This document shows positions 7,825-16,983 of a DNA stretch of 64,000 nucleotides, piece after piece. The notes under the pieces are model-generated. The model did no database searches and was not told the origin of the DNA. It was given only the letters and a program-made list of their open reading frames with translations. This DNA comes from Sphingomonas taxi. Its GTDB lineage: Bacteria > Pseudomonadota > Alphaproteobacteria > Sphingomonadales > Sphingomonadaceae. The stretch covers positions 146,338 to 210,337 of the forward strand of contig QFQI01000004.1 of assembly GCA_003243195.1 (NCBI GenBank), written 5' to 3'. The first letter of the stretch is position 1, and each line of letters starts with the position of its first letter. The position numbers and the translations under genes were made by a program.

Positions 7825-9873
7825 ATGACGGACGCATTGGTGGCAACGATGTCGGGCGACGTGCGCGCGGAACTGGCGCGCGCCAGCGCGCTGCTGGAGC
7901 AGCGGCCCGAACAGGCGCTGGAGTGCGCCGAGGCGGTGTTGCGCCGCGCACCCGGCCTGCCGCCGGCGGAATCGCTCGCCTGTCAGGCGTTGCGGCGGGC
8001 CGGCAGGACCGCGGACGCCCTGCCCCGGCTGGAGCGCCTTGCCCGCCCGCAGCCGGCGGTGCCGGCGCTGTGGTGGGAACTGGCGCACGTCGCGATTGAG
8101 ATGGGGCACAACGATCGCGCGATCAGCGCGCTCGAGCGGCTGACGCGCCACGAACCCATGATCGCCGAGGGCTGGTTCCTGCTCGCGCGGATACTGCGTC
8201 TTGTCGGCCGCGACCGCGATGGCTGGCGCGCGGATCTGTCCGGCGTCCATGCCGCGTCGCGCGATCCCGGGTTGATCGAGGCCGCGCTGGCGATGAACGG
8301 CGGTCGCCTCGACGAGGCGCAGGAGCGGCTGGAGCGTCGCCGTGCGCGGCATCCCGGCGATCCCGTCGGCATCCGCCTGCTGGGCGAGGTGGTGTGGCGG
8401 CGCGGCGACATCGCCGGGGCGGTGGCGCTGGTAGAGCGCGCGGTGGCGATCGCCCCCGGCTTCGACCTGGCACGCGACTTTCTGGTGCGGCTGCTGCTCC
8501 AGGGCAACCGCCTGCACGACGCGCTGCACCATGCCGACATTCTGGCCAACTCACCGATGAAGGCCGCCGGGCACGATCTTGTCAGGGCATCGGTGCTGGT
8601 GCGGCTGGGCGAGCAGGCGGCGGCCGGCGCGATCTATGAACAACTGCTCGCACGGGAACCCGCGCAGCCGCAGGTCTGGCAGAACCTGGGCCATGTGCAG
8701 AAGACGCTGGGCCGGCAGGCGGACGCGATCCACGCCTATCGCCGCGCGGTGGCGTTGCAGCCGACGATGGGGGAAGCGTGGTGGAGCCTCGCGAACCTCA
8801 AGACGGTCCGGCTGGACGCACTGGACATCGCGGCGATGCGGGGCGCCCTCGTGGCGCTCGCTCCCGACGAGGCCGCGCATCGGGAGGACGTCTTCCATCT
8901 CCACTTCTCGCTGGGCAAGGCGCTGGAGGATGCGGGCGATCACGCGGGCGCGTTCGACCATTATGATCGCGGCAACCGGCTGCGGCGGGCGATGCTGACC
9001 CATGACGCCGACGACTTCGCGGCGGAGGTGGCGGAATCCGCACGGACCTTCACCGCCGCCTTCATCGCGCGCATGGGGGATGGCGGGTGCCCCGCGGCGG
9101 ACCCGATCTTCATCGTCGGCCTGCCCCGGTCCGGTTCGACGCTGATCGAACAGATCCTGTCCAGCCACAGCCAGGTGGAGGGCACGATGGAACTGCCCGA
9201 CATGATGATGATCGCGGGCCGGCTGCAGGCGCGCGTCGACGATGGCGAATTTCCCGATTTCGGCACGATGATCGCCGCGCTCACCCACGCCGATCGCCGG
9301 CGGCTGGGCGAGGAATATATCGAGCGCACCCGCCTGCACCGGCGCAGCGACCGGCCGCTGTTCATCGACAAGATGCCGAACAACTGGCAGCATGTGGGGC
9401 TGATCGGGCTGATCCTGCCGAACGCGCGGATCATCGACGCGCGACGCCATCCGATCGCGTGCTGCTTTTCGGGCTGGAAGCAGCATTTCGCGCGCGGCCA
9501 GTCGTTCACCTACGACCTGACGGACATCGGTCGCTATTACCGCGACTATGTGATGCACATGGCGGCCTTCGACGCTGCGGCGCCCGGCCGTGTGCACCGC
9601 GTCATCTACGAACGGATGGTGGCGGATACGCCGGGCGAGGTGGCGCGGCTGCTCGCCTATCTGGGCCTGCCGTTCGAAGAGGCGTGCCTGTCCTTCTGGC
9701 AGAACGATCGCGCGGTGCGCACCGCCAGTTCCGAGCAGGTGCGACGGCCGATCTTCACCGATGCCGTCGACCATTGGCGCCATTACGAAGCAGCGCTGGC
9801 GCCGCTGTTCGCGGTGCTGGGGCCGGTCGTCGACCGTTACCCGGACGCGCCGGCGACGACCGCCGCCGGCTGA
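7825..9873 (+). CDS. TPR-repeat sulfotransferase family protein
   Basis: A 682-aa two-part protein. Residues about 1-380 are tetratricopeptide repeats (for example the PQVWQNLGHVQKTLGRQADA repeat near 290). The C-terminal half is a sulfotransferase: the PAPS 5'-phosphosulfate loop is PIFIVGLPRSGSTLIEQIL (about 428-446), followed by FIDKMPNNWQHVG and RHPIACCFSGWKQHF. Family members transfer sulfate from PAPS to unknown acceptors. In sphingomonads and caulobacters they often sit beside TonB receptor genes, as here. Start ATG 7825 is preceded by a G-rich ribosome site; GTG 7819 would add two residues. No signal peptide is seen, so it is probably cytoplasmic. Confidence 0.88.
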   Translation: MTDALVATMSGDVRAELARASALLEQRPEQALECAEAVLRRAPGLPPAESLACQALRRAGRTADALPRLERLARPQPAVPALWWELAHVAIEMGHNDRAISALERLTRHEPMIAEGWFLLARILRLVGRDRDGWRADLSGVHAASRDPGLIEAALAMNGGRLDEAQERLERRRARHPGDPVGIRLLGEVVWRRGDIAGAVALVERAVAIAPGFDLARDFLVRLLLQGNRLHDALHHADILANSPMKAAGHDLVRASVLVRLGEQAAAGAIYEQLLAREPAQPQVWQNLGHVQKTLGRQADAIHAYRRAVALQPTMGEAWWSLANLKTVRLDALDIAAMRGALVALAPDEAAHREDVFHLHFSLGKALEDAGDHAGAFDHYDRGNRLRRAMLTHDADDFAAEVAESARTFTAAFIARMGDGGCPAADPIFIVGLPRSGSTLIEQILSSHSQVEGTMELPDMMMIAGRLQARVDDGEFPDFGTMIAALTHADRRRLGEEYIERTRLHRRSDRPLFIDKMPNNWQHVGLIGLILPNARIIDARRHPIACCFSGWKQHFARGQSFTYDLTDIGRYYRDYVMHMAAFDAAAPGRVHRVIYERMVADTPGEVARLLAYLGLPFEEACLSFWQNDRAVRTASSEQVRRPIFTDAVDHWRHYEAALAPLFAVLGPVVDRYPDAPATTAAG

Positions 9874-9877
9874 CGCG

Positions 9878-10255
9878 TCATTTGCGCAGCGAGGTCAGAT
9901 AAGCGACGACCGCGGCGCGATCCGCGGGGTTGGTGATCGAGATCGCCATGCGCGTCCCCGGCACCATCTTCGCCGGCGCTTGAAGGAAGCGGTCCAGCGT
10001 CGCCTTGTCCCACTTGATGCCGGACGCGCGCAGCGCGGGCGAATACAGGAAGTCGGTGCTCGCCGCCTTGCGCCCGCCGACCCCGGCCAGATTGGGGCCA
10101 AGTCCGGCGCGCTGGCCGGGGGTGGTCACATGGCACATCTGGCAGCGCTGGCGAAAGATCGCGCCGCCATCCTGTTGCGCCGTCGCCGGACCGGCAATGG
10201 CCAGCCCGAAACCCAGCACTGCGCCGCATCGCGCGAGCGTAAACACATCAGCCAA
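9878..10255 (-). CDS. Small class I c-type cytochrome
   Basis: A 125-aa periplasmic monoheme cytochrome. The signal peptide spans about residues 1-26 (cleavage near ATAQQ). The heme site is CQMCH (Cys38, Cys41, His42) and the probable axial Met is in VPGTRMAI. The end, DRAAVVAYLTSLRK, is the typical terminal helix of the cytochrome c2/c550 group. The start is TTG 10255, with GGAAAGGA six bases upstream; GTG further in is too far from that site. It lies tail to tail with the sulfotransferase. QHNDH passes electrons to a soluble cytochrome or cupredoxin, so this may be its partner, but it is on the opposite strand about 5 kb away. Confidence 0.85.
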   Translation of the reverse strand: MADVFTLARCGAVLGFGLAIAGPATAQQDGGAIFRQRCQMCHVTTPGQRAGLGPNLAGVGGRKAASTDFLYSPALRASGIKWDKATLDRFLQAPAKMVPGTRMAISITNPADRAAVVAYLTSLRK

Positions 10256-10447
10256 TGCGCTTTCCTTTCCACCATCCCCGTCGTCACCACGACTATCACA
10301 AACAGGACGATCGTCCAATATTCTATGCCGTGCCGCCGTGCAATATGCCGATGGAAACCCGTCGGACGCTTCCCGCTTCGCCCATGACGAAAAGGCTGCG
10401 GGATTGTGCATCCGCGTGCGTATGGCAGCATGAGAAAGGAGCATGCG

Positions 10448-10726
10448 ATGCACGATTCCGTCGACCAAGGACTGACCCGGCTGGCCGCGTTACGCGCGCC
10501 GGCGGCGCTCGACGCGGTGGAGGCGGAGGTCTTCGCGGCGATCGACGACCAGGCGCGGCAGCGGCAGGCCGGTCGCACCGTCGGCATGTGGTCGGTCGGT
10601 GCGGCGCTGGCACTGGGTCTGGCCGGCGGCACCAGCCTTGCCGGGGAGGTGGCGGCGACGCCGGCCGCCAGCCCGATCGGCGTGGAAGGCACGCTGGCGC
10701 CCTCGACCCTGCTGCTCGGGCGATGA
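10448..10726 (+). CDS. Small membrane protein, CnrY-like anti-sigma candidate
   Basis: A 92-aa protein with a hydrophilic N-terminus of about 45 residues, one membrane segment (GMWSVGAALALGLAGGTSLAG) and a short periplasmic tail. This is the topology of CnrY/NccY anti-sigma factors, which hold an ECF sigma factor at the membrane. Sequence similarity is too weak to name it on its own. It is the first gene of a tightly overlapping trio with a periplasmic metal-sensor-like protein and an ECF sigma factor, the cnrYXH arrangement. ATG 10448 has GAAAGGAG upstream. It overlaps the next gene by 4 bp. Confidence 0.65.
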   Translation: MHDSVDQGLTRLAALRAPAALDAVEAEVFAAIDDQARQRQAGRTVGMWSVGAALALGLAGGTSLAGEVAATPAASPIGVEGTLAPSTLLLGR

Positions 10727-11163
10727 CGAGCGTGGCACGGCGCATGGTGTTGACGATCGTGCTGGCGTTCCTTGCCGCGCTGGCCGGGATGCTGGTCGGG
10801 TGCTGGATGCTGATGCCGCGTCCGCATCACGGCACCGAATTGCACGCGCTGCTGCACCGCGACATCGCGCTGGATGCGCGGCAGGAAGCTGCGCTCGACG
10901 TGCTGGAGGCGCGGTTTGCCACCGAGCGCGCGGCGCTGGAGGCGCAATTGCGCGCCGACAATGCGCAGCTCGCCGCGGCGATCGAGCGCGAGCACGACAA
11001 CGGACCGGCGGTGGCGGCAGCGGTCGACCGCTCGCACCACACGATGGGCGCGCTGCAGAAGGCGACGCTGGCGCATGTCTTCGCGATGCGGCGGCTGCTG
11101 CGGCCCGACCAGACCGCGGCGTTCGACCGGATCGTGGTGCGGGCGCTGACCCCCGCTTCGTGA
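10723..11163 (+). CDS. Periplasmic heavy-metal sensor (CnrX/NccX family)
   Basis: A 146-aa protein with one N-terminal membrane anchor (residues 6-27) and a helical periplasmic domain. Possible metal ligands match the CnrX pattern: His-x3-His in HALLHRD, and later SHHTMGAL and HVFAMRRLL (His-x3-Met). In Cupriavidus, CnrX senses Co/Ni in the periplasm and signals through CnrY to release CnrH. The metal here is not known; the following copA-copB genes point to copper. It overlaps both neighbours by 4 bp (ATGA, GTGA), so the three genes are probably translated together. Confidence 0.75.
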   Translation: MTSVARRMVLTIVLAFLAALAGMLVGCWMLMPRPHHGTELHALLHRDIALDARQEAALDVLEARFATERAALEAQLRADNAQLAAAIEREHDNGPAVAAAVDRSHHTMGALQKATLAHVFAMRRLLRPDQTAAFDRIVVRALTPAS

Positions 11164-11726
11164 ACGGCGAACTCGATGCGCTGGACGACGGCGCGCTGGT
11201 CGCGCTGCACCGCGCCGGACGGCGCGCGGCGTTCGCGGCCGTGATGGCGCGGCACAAGGAGCCGCTGTACCGGCTGATCGTCGCGCAGACCGGCGATGCG
11301 GACGAGGCGCTCGACCTGTTGCAGGAAACGTTCGTGTCCGCGCATGCGGCGCTGGCGCGCTTCGATACCGCGCGCTCGTTGCGGGCGTGGCTGGCGCGGA
11401 TCGCGATCAACAAGTGCCGCGACTGGCAACGGCGGCGGCGGGTGCGGCAGTTCCTGGCGCGTGTCCTGCCGATCGAGGCGGGCGAGCGCGTCGCTGACCC
11501 GTTTGCGGACATCGAGGCGGAAGCGATCGGGCGCGACGAACTGACGCAGACCCTGGCGGGAATCGCGCGACTGCCCACGGCGCTGCGCGAGCCGCTGCTG
11601 CTGTGCACCGTCGACGAACTGAGCCATGCCGAGGCGGCCGAGGCGCTGGACATCACCGCCAAGGCGGTGGAGACGCGCGTGCGCCGCGCGCGCGCCGCGC
11701 TGTCGGATATGATGACCCGGACGTGA
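11160..11726 (+). CDS. ECF RNA polymerase sigma factor (CnrH-like)
   Basis: A 188-aa ECF sigma factor. Region 2 is visible (LYRLIVAQTGDADEALDLLQ, then RSLRAWLARIAINKCRDWQR) and region 4 as LPTALREPLLLCTVDELSHA followed by DITAKAVETRVRRARAAL. The GTG start overlaps the sensor gene stop by 4 bp. With the two upstream genes it forms a sensor/anti-sigma/sigma unit, which presumably drives its own operon and the copA-copB genes that start 22 bp downstream. I could not identify a matching -35/-10 pair with confidence. Confidence 0.85.
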   Translation: MNGELDALDDGALVALHRAGRRAAFAAVMARHKEPLYRLIVAQTGDADEALDLLQETFVSAHAALARFDTARSLRAWLARIAINKCRDWQRRRRVRQFLARVLPIEAGERVADPFADIEAEAIGRDELTQTLAGIARLPTALREPLLLCTVDELSHAEAAEALDITAKAVETRVRRARAALSDMMTRT

Positions 11727-11748
11727 GGGATCGGTACGGACCGCGCGT

Positions 11749-13551
11749 ATGAAGGGCATGACCGACCGGACGACCCACCTCACCCGCCGTCACCTGCTGC
11801 GCGGCGCCGGCATCGCCGCGGGCACGGCAGCGGCGATGCCGTGGCTGCCGGCATGGGCGCAGCCGGTATCGACGGGAATCGCTAAGCCGCTGCCCAGCGT
11901 AACCGGCACGGAGATCGCGCTGACGGTGGCGCATCAGGTCACGACGATCGCGGGGCGGCCGTTCCACACGATCGGCGTCAACGGCACCATCCCCGCGCCG
12001 CTGATCCGGTGGCGGCAGGGGCAGAAAGTGCGCGTGACCGTCGACAACCGGCTGGACGAGGAGACGTCGATCCACTGGCATGGGCTGCTGGTGCCGTTCC
12101 AGATGGACGGAGTGCCGGGGATCAGCTTCCCCGGCATCGCGGCGCGCTCCACCTTCACCTACGAATTCCCGATCGTGCAGGCCGGCACCTATTGGTACCA
12201 CAGCCATTCCGGCCTGCAGGAGCAGATGGGACATTACGGCCCGATCGTGATCGACCCCGATGGCGCCGACCCGGTCGCGGCGGATCGCGAGCATGTGATC
12301 GTGCTGTCGGACCACAGCCCGCTCCACCCGCACACGATCTTCCGCAAGCTCAAGCAGCAGGGCGGCTATTTCAACTACCAGAAGCAGACGCTCGCCGGAC
12401 TGCTGGCCGGGCGCGATCAGCCGGCGAAGGAGCGTGCCGAATGGGGCGGGATGCGGATGGACCCGACCGACATCTCCGACGTGACCGGCTCGACCTACAC
12501 CTACCTGGTCAACGGCCATGCACCCGCCGACAACTGGACCGCGCTGTTCGCGCCGGGCGAACGCGTGCGGCTGCGCTTCGTCAATGCCGCGGCGATGACG
12601 ATCTTCAACGTGCGCATCCCGGGGCTGAAGCTGACGATCGTGCAGGCCGACGGGCAGGACGTGCGCCCGGTGGCGGTCGACGAGTTCCAGATCGCGGTCG
12701 CCGAAACGTATGACGTGATCGTCGAGCCGGCGGAGCCGCGCGCCTATACGCTGGTGGCGGAAAGCTGGGATCGCTCGGGGATGGCGCGCGCGACGCTGGC
12801 GCCGCAGGTCGGGATGGTCGCGGCCGTGCCCGCGCTGCGCCGTCGTCCGCTGGCGACGATGAAGGGCATGGGGATGGGCGACATGGGCGCGATGAACCAT
12901 GGCGGCGCCCCCACCGCCTGCGCGCCCGACCATGCCGCGATGGGACATTGCACGCCCGGCGCGCCGCCCGCGCCGATGGCGATGGATCACAAGATGCGCG
13001 ACTTCGCCACCGCGCCGAAATTGCCTCGCACGCCGACGGTGCAGACGATCGCGCCGATGCCGGTGGATCGCACCGGCGAGCCGCCACAGGGGTTGGCCGA
13101 TGCCGGGCACCGCGTGCTGGTGTACCGCGATCTGGTCGCGCTGGCGAAGAACCCCGACACGCGCGCGCCGTCGCGGCAATTGCGCATCCACCTGACCGGC
13201 AACATGGAACGCTATATGTGGGCGTTCGACGGCGTGAAGCTGAACGAGGTCAGGGAACCGATTCCGTTCCGCGCCGGCGAGCGGGTACGCGTGACGCTGG
13301 TCAACGACACGATGATGGCGCACCCGATCCATCTGCACGGCCATTTCTTCGAGCTGGTCACCGGGCATGGCGACCACAGCCCGCGCAAGCACACGATCAA
13401 CGTCGCGCCCGGCGGCACCGCGACCTTCGACCTGACCACCGATGCGATGGGGGACTGGGCGTTCCACTGCCACCTGCTCTACCACATGCATGCCGGGATG
13501 ATGCAGGTCGTGACCGTGCGGCCCGATGATGCGGCGGAGGTGGCGGCATGA
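11749..13551 (+). CDS. copA: Copper resistance multicopper oxidase CopA
   Basis: A 600-aa periplasmic multicopper oxidase of the CopA/PcoA type. A Tat signal is present (TRRHLLRGAGIAAG, twin Arg at 13-14, cleavage near AWAQ). All copper motifs are seen: HWHG, WYHSHSGLQEQMGHYGP, HPIHLHGHFFE and the type 1 site HCHLLYHMHAGM near the C-terminus. The Met/His-rich insert before residue 420 (MKGMGMGDMGAMNH...) is typical of CopA and carries a CAPDHAAMGHC motif that recurs twice in CopB. It oxidises Cu(I) or sequesters copper. It overlaps copB by 4 bp (ATGA). ATG 11758 is an alternative start. Confidence 0.93.
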   Translation: MKGMTDRTTHLTRRHLLRGAGIAAGTAAAMPWLPAWAQPVSTGIAKPLPSVTGTEIALTVAHQVTTIAGRPFHTIGVNGTIPAPLIRWRQGQKVRVTVDNRLDEETSIHWHGLLVPFQMDGVPGISFPGIAARSTFTYEFPIVQAGTYWYHSHSGLQEQMGHYGPIVIDPDGADPVAADREHVIVLSDHSPLHPHTIFRKLKQQGGYFNYQKQTLAGLLAGRDQPAKERAEWGGMRMDPTDISDVTGSTYTYLVNGHAPADNWTALFAPGERVRLRFVNAAAMTIFNVRIPGLKLTIVQADGQDVRPVAVDEFQIAVAETYDVIVEPAEPRAYTLVAESWDRSGMARATLAPQVGMVAAVPALRRRPLATMKGMGMGDMGAMNHGGAPTACAPDHAAMGHCTPGAPPAPMAMDHKMRDFATAPKLPRTPTVQTIAPMPVDRTGEPPQGLADAGHRVLVYRDLVALAKNPDTRAPSRQLRIHLTGNMERYMWAFDGVKLNEVREPIPFRAGERVRVTLVNDTMMAHPIHLHGHFFELVTGHGDHSPRKHTINVAPGGTATFDLTTDAMGDWAFHCHLLYHMHAGMMQVVTVRPDDAAEVAA

Positions 13552-14660
13552 GCGCGCTGGCGGCGACGCTGTCGGTGCTGCTGGCGGCGGGGCAGATGCA
13601 CGACATGCCCGGCATGCACGACATGGCGAGGCCCGCGACGACGAAGCCGGCGGCGCGCCGGCGTCCCCCGAACCGCGCCGTCACGCGTGCGCCCGCCCCG
13701 GCAACGCGGCGGATGGACAGCGACGCCCCGCCGACGGCCTGCACGCCGGAACATGCGGCGATGGGGCATTGCACGCTGGCCGTGCCCGAACCGCCACGGG
13801 ACGCGGCGACCGCCCCGTGCCCGCCCGAACATGCCGCCATGGGCCATTGCCCGCCCGCCGCGGCGGCGGCGGCGGCGGCGAACGAGGCGGCCGATCCGGT
13901 CAGCGGCACCGATCAGCCAGCCGGCGACGCACCGCCGCCGCCCCCGCCCGGAACCATGGCCGCCACGCGCTTCTACGATCCCGCCGCCATGGCGCGCGCC
14001 GACCGGACGATGCGCGACATGCACGGCGGGATGCGGTTCAGCCAGGTGATCTTCAACATCGCCGAAGCGCAGGTGCAGCGCGGGCGCGACGGCTATCGCT
14101 GGGACGGCGAAGGCTGGTTCGGCGGCGATGTCGACCGGCTGGTGGTCAGGAGCGAGGGCGAAGGCGCGTTCGGCGACCGCGTGGATACGGCCGAGGTGCA
14201 GGCGCTCTATGCGCGCGCCATCGACCCATACTGGAACCTGCAGGTCGGGGTACGGCAGGATCTGGGGTCCGGGGCGCGGCGCAGCTATGCGGTGGTCGGG
14301 GTCGAGGGGCTGGCGCCGTACTGGTTCGACGTGGAAGGCGCGCTGTTCCTGTCCGACAAGGGCGACGTGCTGGCGCGCGGCGAGGCGTGGTACGACCAGC
14401 GGATCACGCAGCGCGCGATCCTGCAACCGCGCGTCGAGCTGAACCTCGCCGCGCAGGACATGCCCGCCAGCCGGGTCGGCGCCGGCCTGTCGTCGGCGGA
14501 GGTCGGGGTACGGCTGCGCTACGAGTTGCGCCGCGAGTTCGCGCCCTATGTCGGCGTGTCGTGGGAGCGCCGCTACGGCGCGACTGCGCTCTACGCGCGC
14601 GCCGGGGGAGAGCGCAGTGGCGGCATCGCGCTGGCGCTGGGGGTGCGCGGCTGGTTCTGA
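13548..14660 (+). CDS. copB: Copper resistance outer-membrane protein CopB
   Basis: A 370-aa protein. After a short hydrophobic leader come MHDMPGMHDM and two copies of C-[TP]-P-E-HAAMGHC (codons 13740-13772 and 13818-13850), then a Pro/Ala-rich linker. The C-terminal 230 residues form the CopB beta-barrel domain (FGGDVDRLVVRSEGEGAFG, LQVGVRQDLGSGARRSYAVV, GIALALGVRGWF with terminal Phe). CopB binds copper in the outer membrane and works with CopA. Its start is coupled to copA. It is the last gene of the metal-sensing operon. Confidence 0.9.
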   Translation: MSALAATLSVLLAAGQMHDMPGMHDMARPATTKPAARRRPPNRAVTRAPAPATRRMDSDAPPTACTPEHAAMGHCTLAVPEPPRDAATAPCPPEHAAMGHCPPAAAAAAAANEAADPVSGTDQPAGDAPPPPPPGTMAATRFYDPAAMARADRTMRDMHGGMRFSQVIFNIAEAQVQRGRDGYRWDGEGWFGGDVDRLVVRSEGEGAFGDRVDTAEVQALYARAIDPYWNLQVGVRQDLGSGARRSYAVVGVEGLAPYWFDVEGALFLSDKGDVLARGEAWYDQRITQRAILQPRVELNLAAQDMPASRVGAGLSSAEVGVRLRYELRREFAPYVGVSWERRYGATALYARAGGERSGGIALALGVRGWF

Positions 14661-14786
14661 CGCGGCGTCGCGAACGGCGTTTCCGCCCGGCGCGCCACCC
14701 CCTTGATGAAGGTTAATCACTTTGCACGCGATCCATCGCGGCCGCCGCGCGTTGGCGCTCGGTACCGATCACGCAAAGGGAACACG

Positions 14787-16970
14787 ATGCCGCGCAACAG
14801 CAGCAAAACCGACGCTGGCAAGCTCAAGGGAGAGACACCGGCCAAGGCGCCCCCGCTCCCCGCCGGTGCCGATCTGCCGACGAGTTACGCCGGCCCGCAA
14901 GGCGATGGCGGTGAAACGCACCAGACGACCACAGATCCCGCGCAGACGCTGACCACGCAGCAGGGCGTGCCGGTCGCGGACGATCAGAACAGCCTGAGGG
15001 CGGGGCCGCGCGGCCCGACGCTGCTGGAAGACTTCATCCTGCGCGAGAAGATCTTCCACTTCGATCACGAGCGCATCCCCGAGCGCGTCGTCCACGCCCG
15101 CGGCTATGGCGCGCATGGCGTGTTCGAGCTGACCGAGAGCCTCGCCGAATTCACCCAGGCCGATGTGCTGAGCACGGTCGGCCAGCAGACAGAGGTGTTC
15201 GTCCGCTTCTCCACCGTGGCCGGCAACAAGGGATCCATGGATCTCGCCCGCGACGTGCGCGGCTTTGCGGTGAAATTCTATACCCGGCAGGGCAATTGGG
15301 ACATCGTCGGCAACAACATCCCGGTGTTCTTCATCCAGGATCCGATCAAGTTCCCCGATCTGGTCCATGCCGTGAAGCAGGAACCCGACCGCGCCTTCCC
15401 GCAGGCGCAGTCGGCGCACGACAATTACTGGGATTTCGCCAGCCTCAGCCCCGAAGCGTGGCACATGGTGATGTGGCAGATGTCGGATCGTACGATCCCG
15501 CGCTCGTTCCGGACGATCGAGGGCTTCGGCGTGCACAGCTTCCGGCTGGTCAATGCCGAGGGCAAGTCGACCTTCGTCAAGTTCCACTGGAAGCCGCGCC
15601 AGGGCCTGCAATCGGTGCTCTGGAACGAGGCGGTCAAGATCAACGGCGCCGATCCCGATTTCCACCGCCGCGATTTGTGGCAGGCGATCGAGGCCGGCGA
15701 CTTCCCGCAATGGGATCTGGGCGTGCAGTTGTTCGATCAGGAGACGGCGGACAAGCTGCCGTTCGACCACCTCGATTCGACCAAGCTGATCCCCGAAGAG
15801 GACGTTCCGGTCCGCATCATCGGCACGCTGACGTTGAACCGCAACGTCGACAACTTCTTCGCCAGCACGGAACAGGTCGCCTTCTGCACGCAGAATGTCG
15901 TCCCCGGCATCGACTTCTCCGACGATCCCCTACTCCATGGGCGCAACTTCTCGTACCTCGACACCCAGTTGAAGCGGCTGGGCAGCCCCAATTTCACCCA
16001 CATTCCGGTGAACGCACCGCGCTGCCCGGTGATGAACTTCCAGCAGGACGGTCACATGGCGATGCGCAACCCGAAGGGGCGCGCCAATTACGAACCGAAC
16101 AGCTGGGGTCCGGACGGCGGTCCGCGTGAGAATCCCGAAATCGGTTACCGCAGCTTCCCCGCGGAGGTCCAGGGCACCAAGCAGCGCATCCGCTCGGAGA
16201 CCTTCGCCGATCATTACAGCCAGGCGCGGCAGTTCTACATCAGCCAGCAGCCGATCGAACAAAAGCATATCGGCGATGCGCTGGTGTTCGAATTGTCGAA
16301 GGTGGAGCGGGTCGACATCCGCGCCCGCGCGGTCTCGCACCTGCGGCTCATCGACGAGGGACTGGCCGCCACGGTCGCCGATGGACTCGGACTGGAGCTG
16401 CCGGAGCCGGCGCAGGCCGCCAAGCCGACGCGCGACCTGCCGCCCTCGCCCAAGCTCAGCATCCTCGCCAACGGGCCGGCGAGTTTCAAGGGACGCAAGG
16501 CGGGCGTCCTGCTCACCGATGGTTCGAGCGCCGAACTGTTCGCCGCCTTGACCAAGGCGCTCGATGCGGAAGGCGCGATGTGGGAGGTCGTGGCGCCCAA
16601 GATCGGCGGCGTGACGCTGGACGACGGCACAAAGGTTGCGGCCAAGCAGAAGATCGACGGCGGACCGTCGGTGCTGTTCGATGCGGTCGCGGTGCTGCCG
16701 TCGCAGGATGGCGCGACCCTGCTGGGCAAGGACGCGACGGCGAAGGACTTCGTCGCCGATGCCTTCGCGCATTGCAAGATCATCGGCCACAGCGCCGCGG
16801 CGGATGGTCTGTTCAACGCCGCCGGGGTCACCGACCGCGACGACGGCTTCGTTCCGCTGGCCAAGGCGAAGGACGTCAAGGCGTTCGTGACCAAATGTCG
16901 CGACCTGCGCTTCTGGGCACGAGAGTTCGAGGTGGATCTCGACGCCGCCTCGCTGGAAGCCGCCCGCTAG
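14787..16970 (+). CDS. katE: Large-subunit monofunctional heme catalase (HPII/KatE type)
   Basis: A 727-aa clade 2 catalase that disproportionates hydrogen peroxide. The active-site region is RVVHARGYGAHGVFE, the distal Asn lies in DIVGNNIPVFFIQDPIKFPD, and the proximal Tyr motif is RNFSYLDTQLKRLG. The C-terminal ~150 residues (KGRKAGVLLTDGSSAELFAA onward) are the flavodoxin/GATase-like domain found only in large catalases. The N-terminal extension of about 80 residues is Pro/Gly/Gln-rich, as in HPII. The start ATG has AAAGGGA upstream; an upstream in-frame ATG at 14703 lacks support. It is a separate unit, with a hairpin terminator just after it. Confidence 0.94.
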   Translation: MPRNSSKTDAGKLKGETPAKAPPLPAGADLPTSYAGPQGDGGETHQTTTDPAQTLTTQQGVPVADDQNSLRAGPRGPTLLEDFILREKIFHFDHERIPERVVHARGYGAHGVFELTESLAEFTQADVLSTVGQQTEVFVRFSTVAGNKGSMDLARDVRGFAVKFYTRQGNWDIVGNNIPVFFIQDPIKFPDLVHAVKQEPDRAFPQAQSAHDNYWDFASLSPEAWHMVMWQMSDRTIPRSFRTIEGFGVHSFRLVNAEGKSTFVKFHWKPRQGLQSVLWNEAVKINGADPDFHRRDLWQAIEAGDFPQWDLGVQLFDQETADKLPFDHLDSTKLIPEEDVPVRIIGTLTLNRNVDNFFASTEQVAFCTQNVVPGIDFSDDPLLHGRNFSYLDTQLKRLGSPNFTHIPVNAPRCPVMNFQQDGHMAMRNPKGRANYEPNSWGPDGGPRENPEIGYRSFPAEVQGTKQRIRSETFADHYSQARQFYISQQPIEQKHIGDALVFELSKVERVDIRARAVSHLRLIDEGLAATVADGLGLELPEPAQAAKPTRDLPPSPKLSILANGPASFKGRKAGVLLTDGSSAELFAALTKALDAEGAMWEVVAPKIGGVTLDDGTKVAAKQKIDGGPSVLFDAVAVLPSQDGATLLGKDATAKDFVADAFAHCKIIGHSAAADGLFNAAGVTDRDDGFVPLAKAKDVKAFVTKCRDLRFWAREFEVDLDAASLEAAR

Positions 16971-16983
16971 GGAGCTGGCTGGA

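Noticed and set aside
10360..10395. GGAAACCC near 10363 as an ECF sigma -35 element for the metal operon
   Set aside because: No convincing -10 partner at the right distance could be seen, so it was not annotated.
14703..14786. Upstream extension of katE from ATG 14703
   Set aside because: The extra residues do not look like catalase, and AAAGGGA directly precedes ATG 14787.
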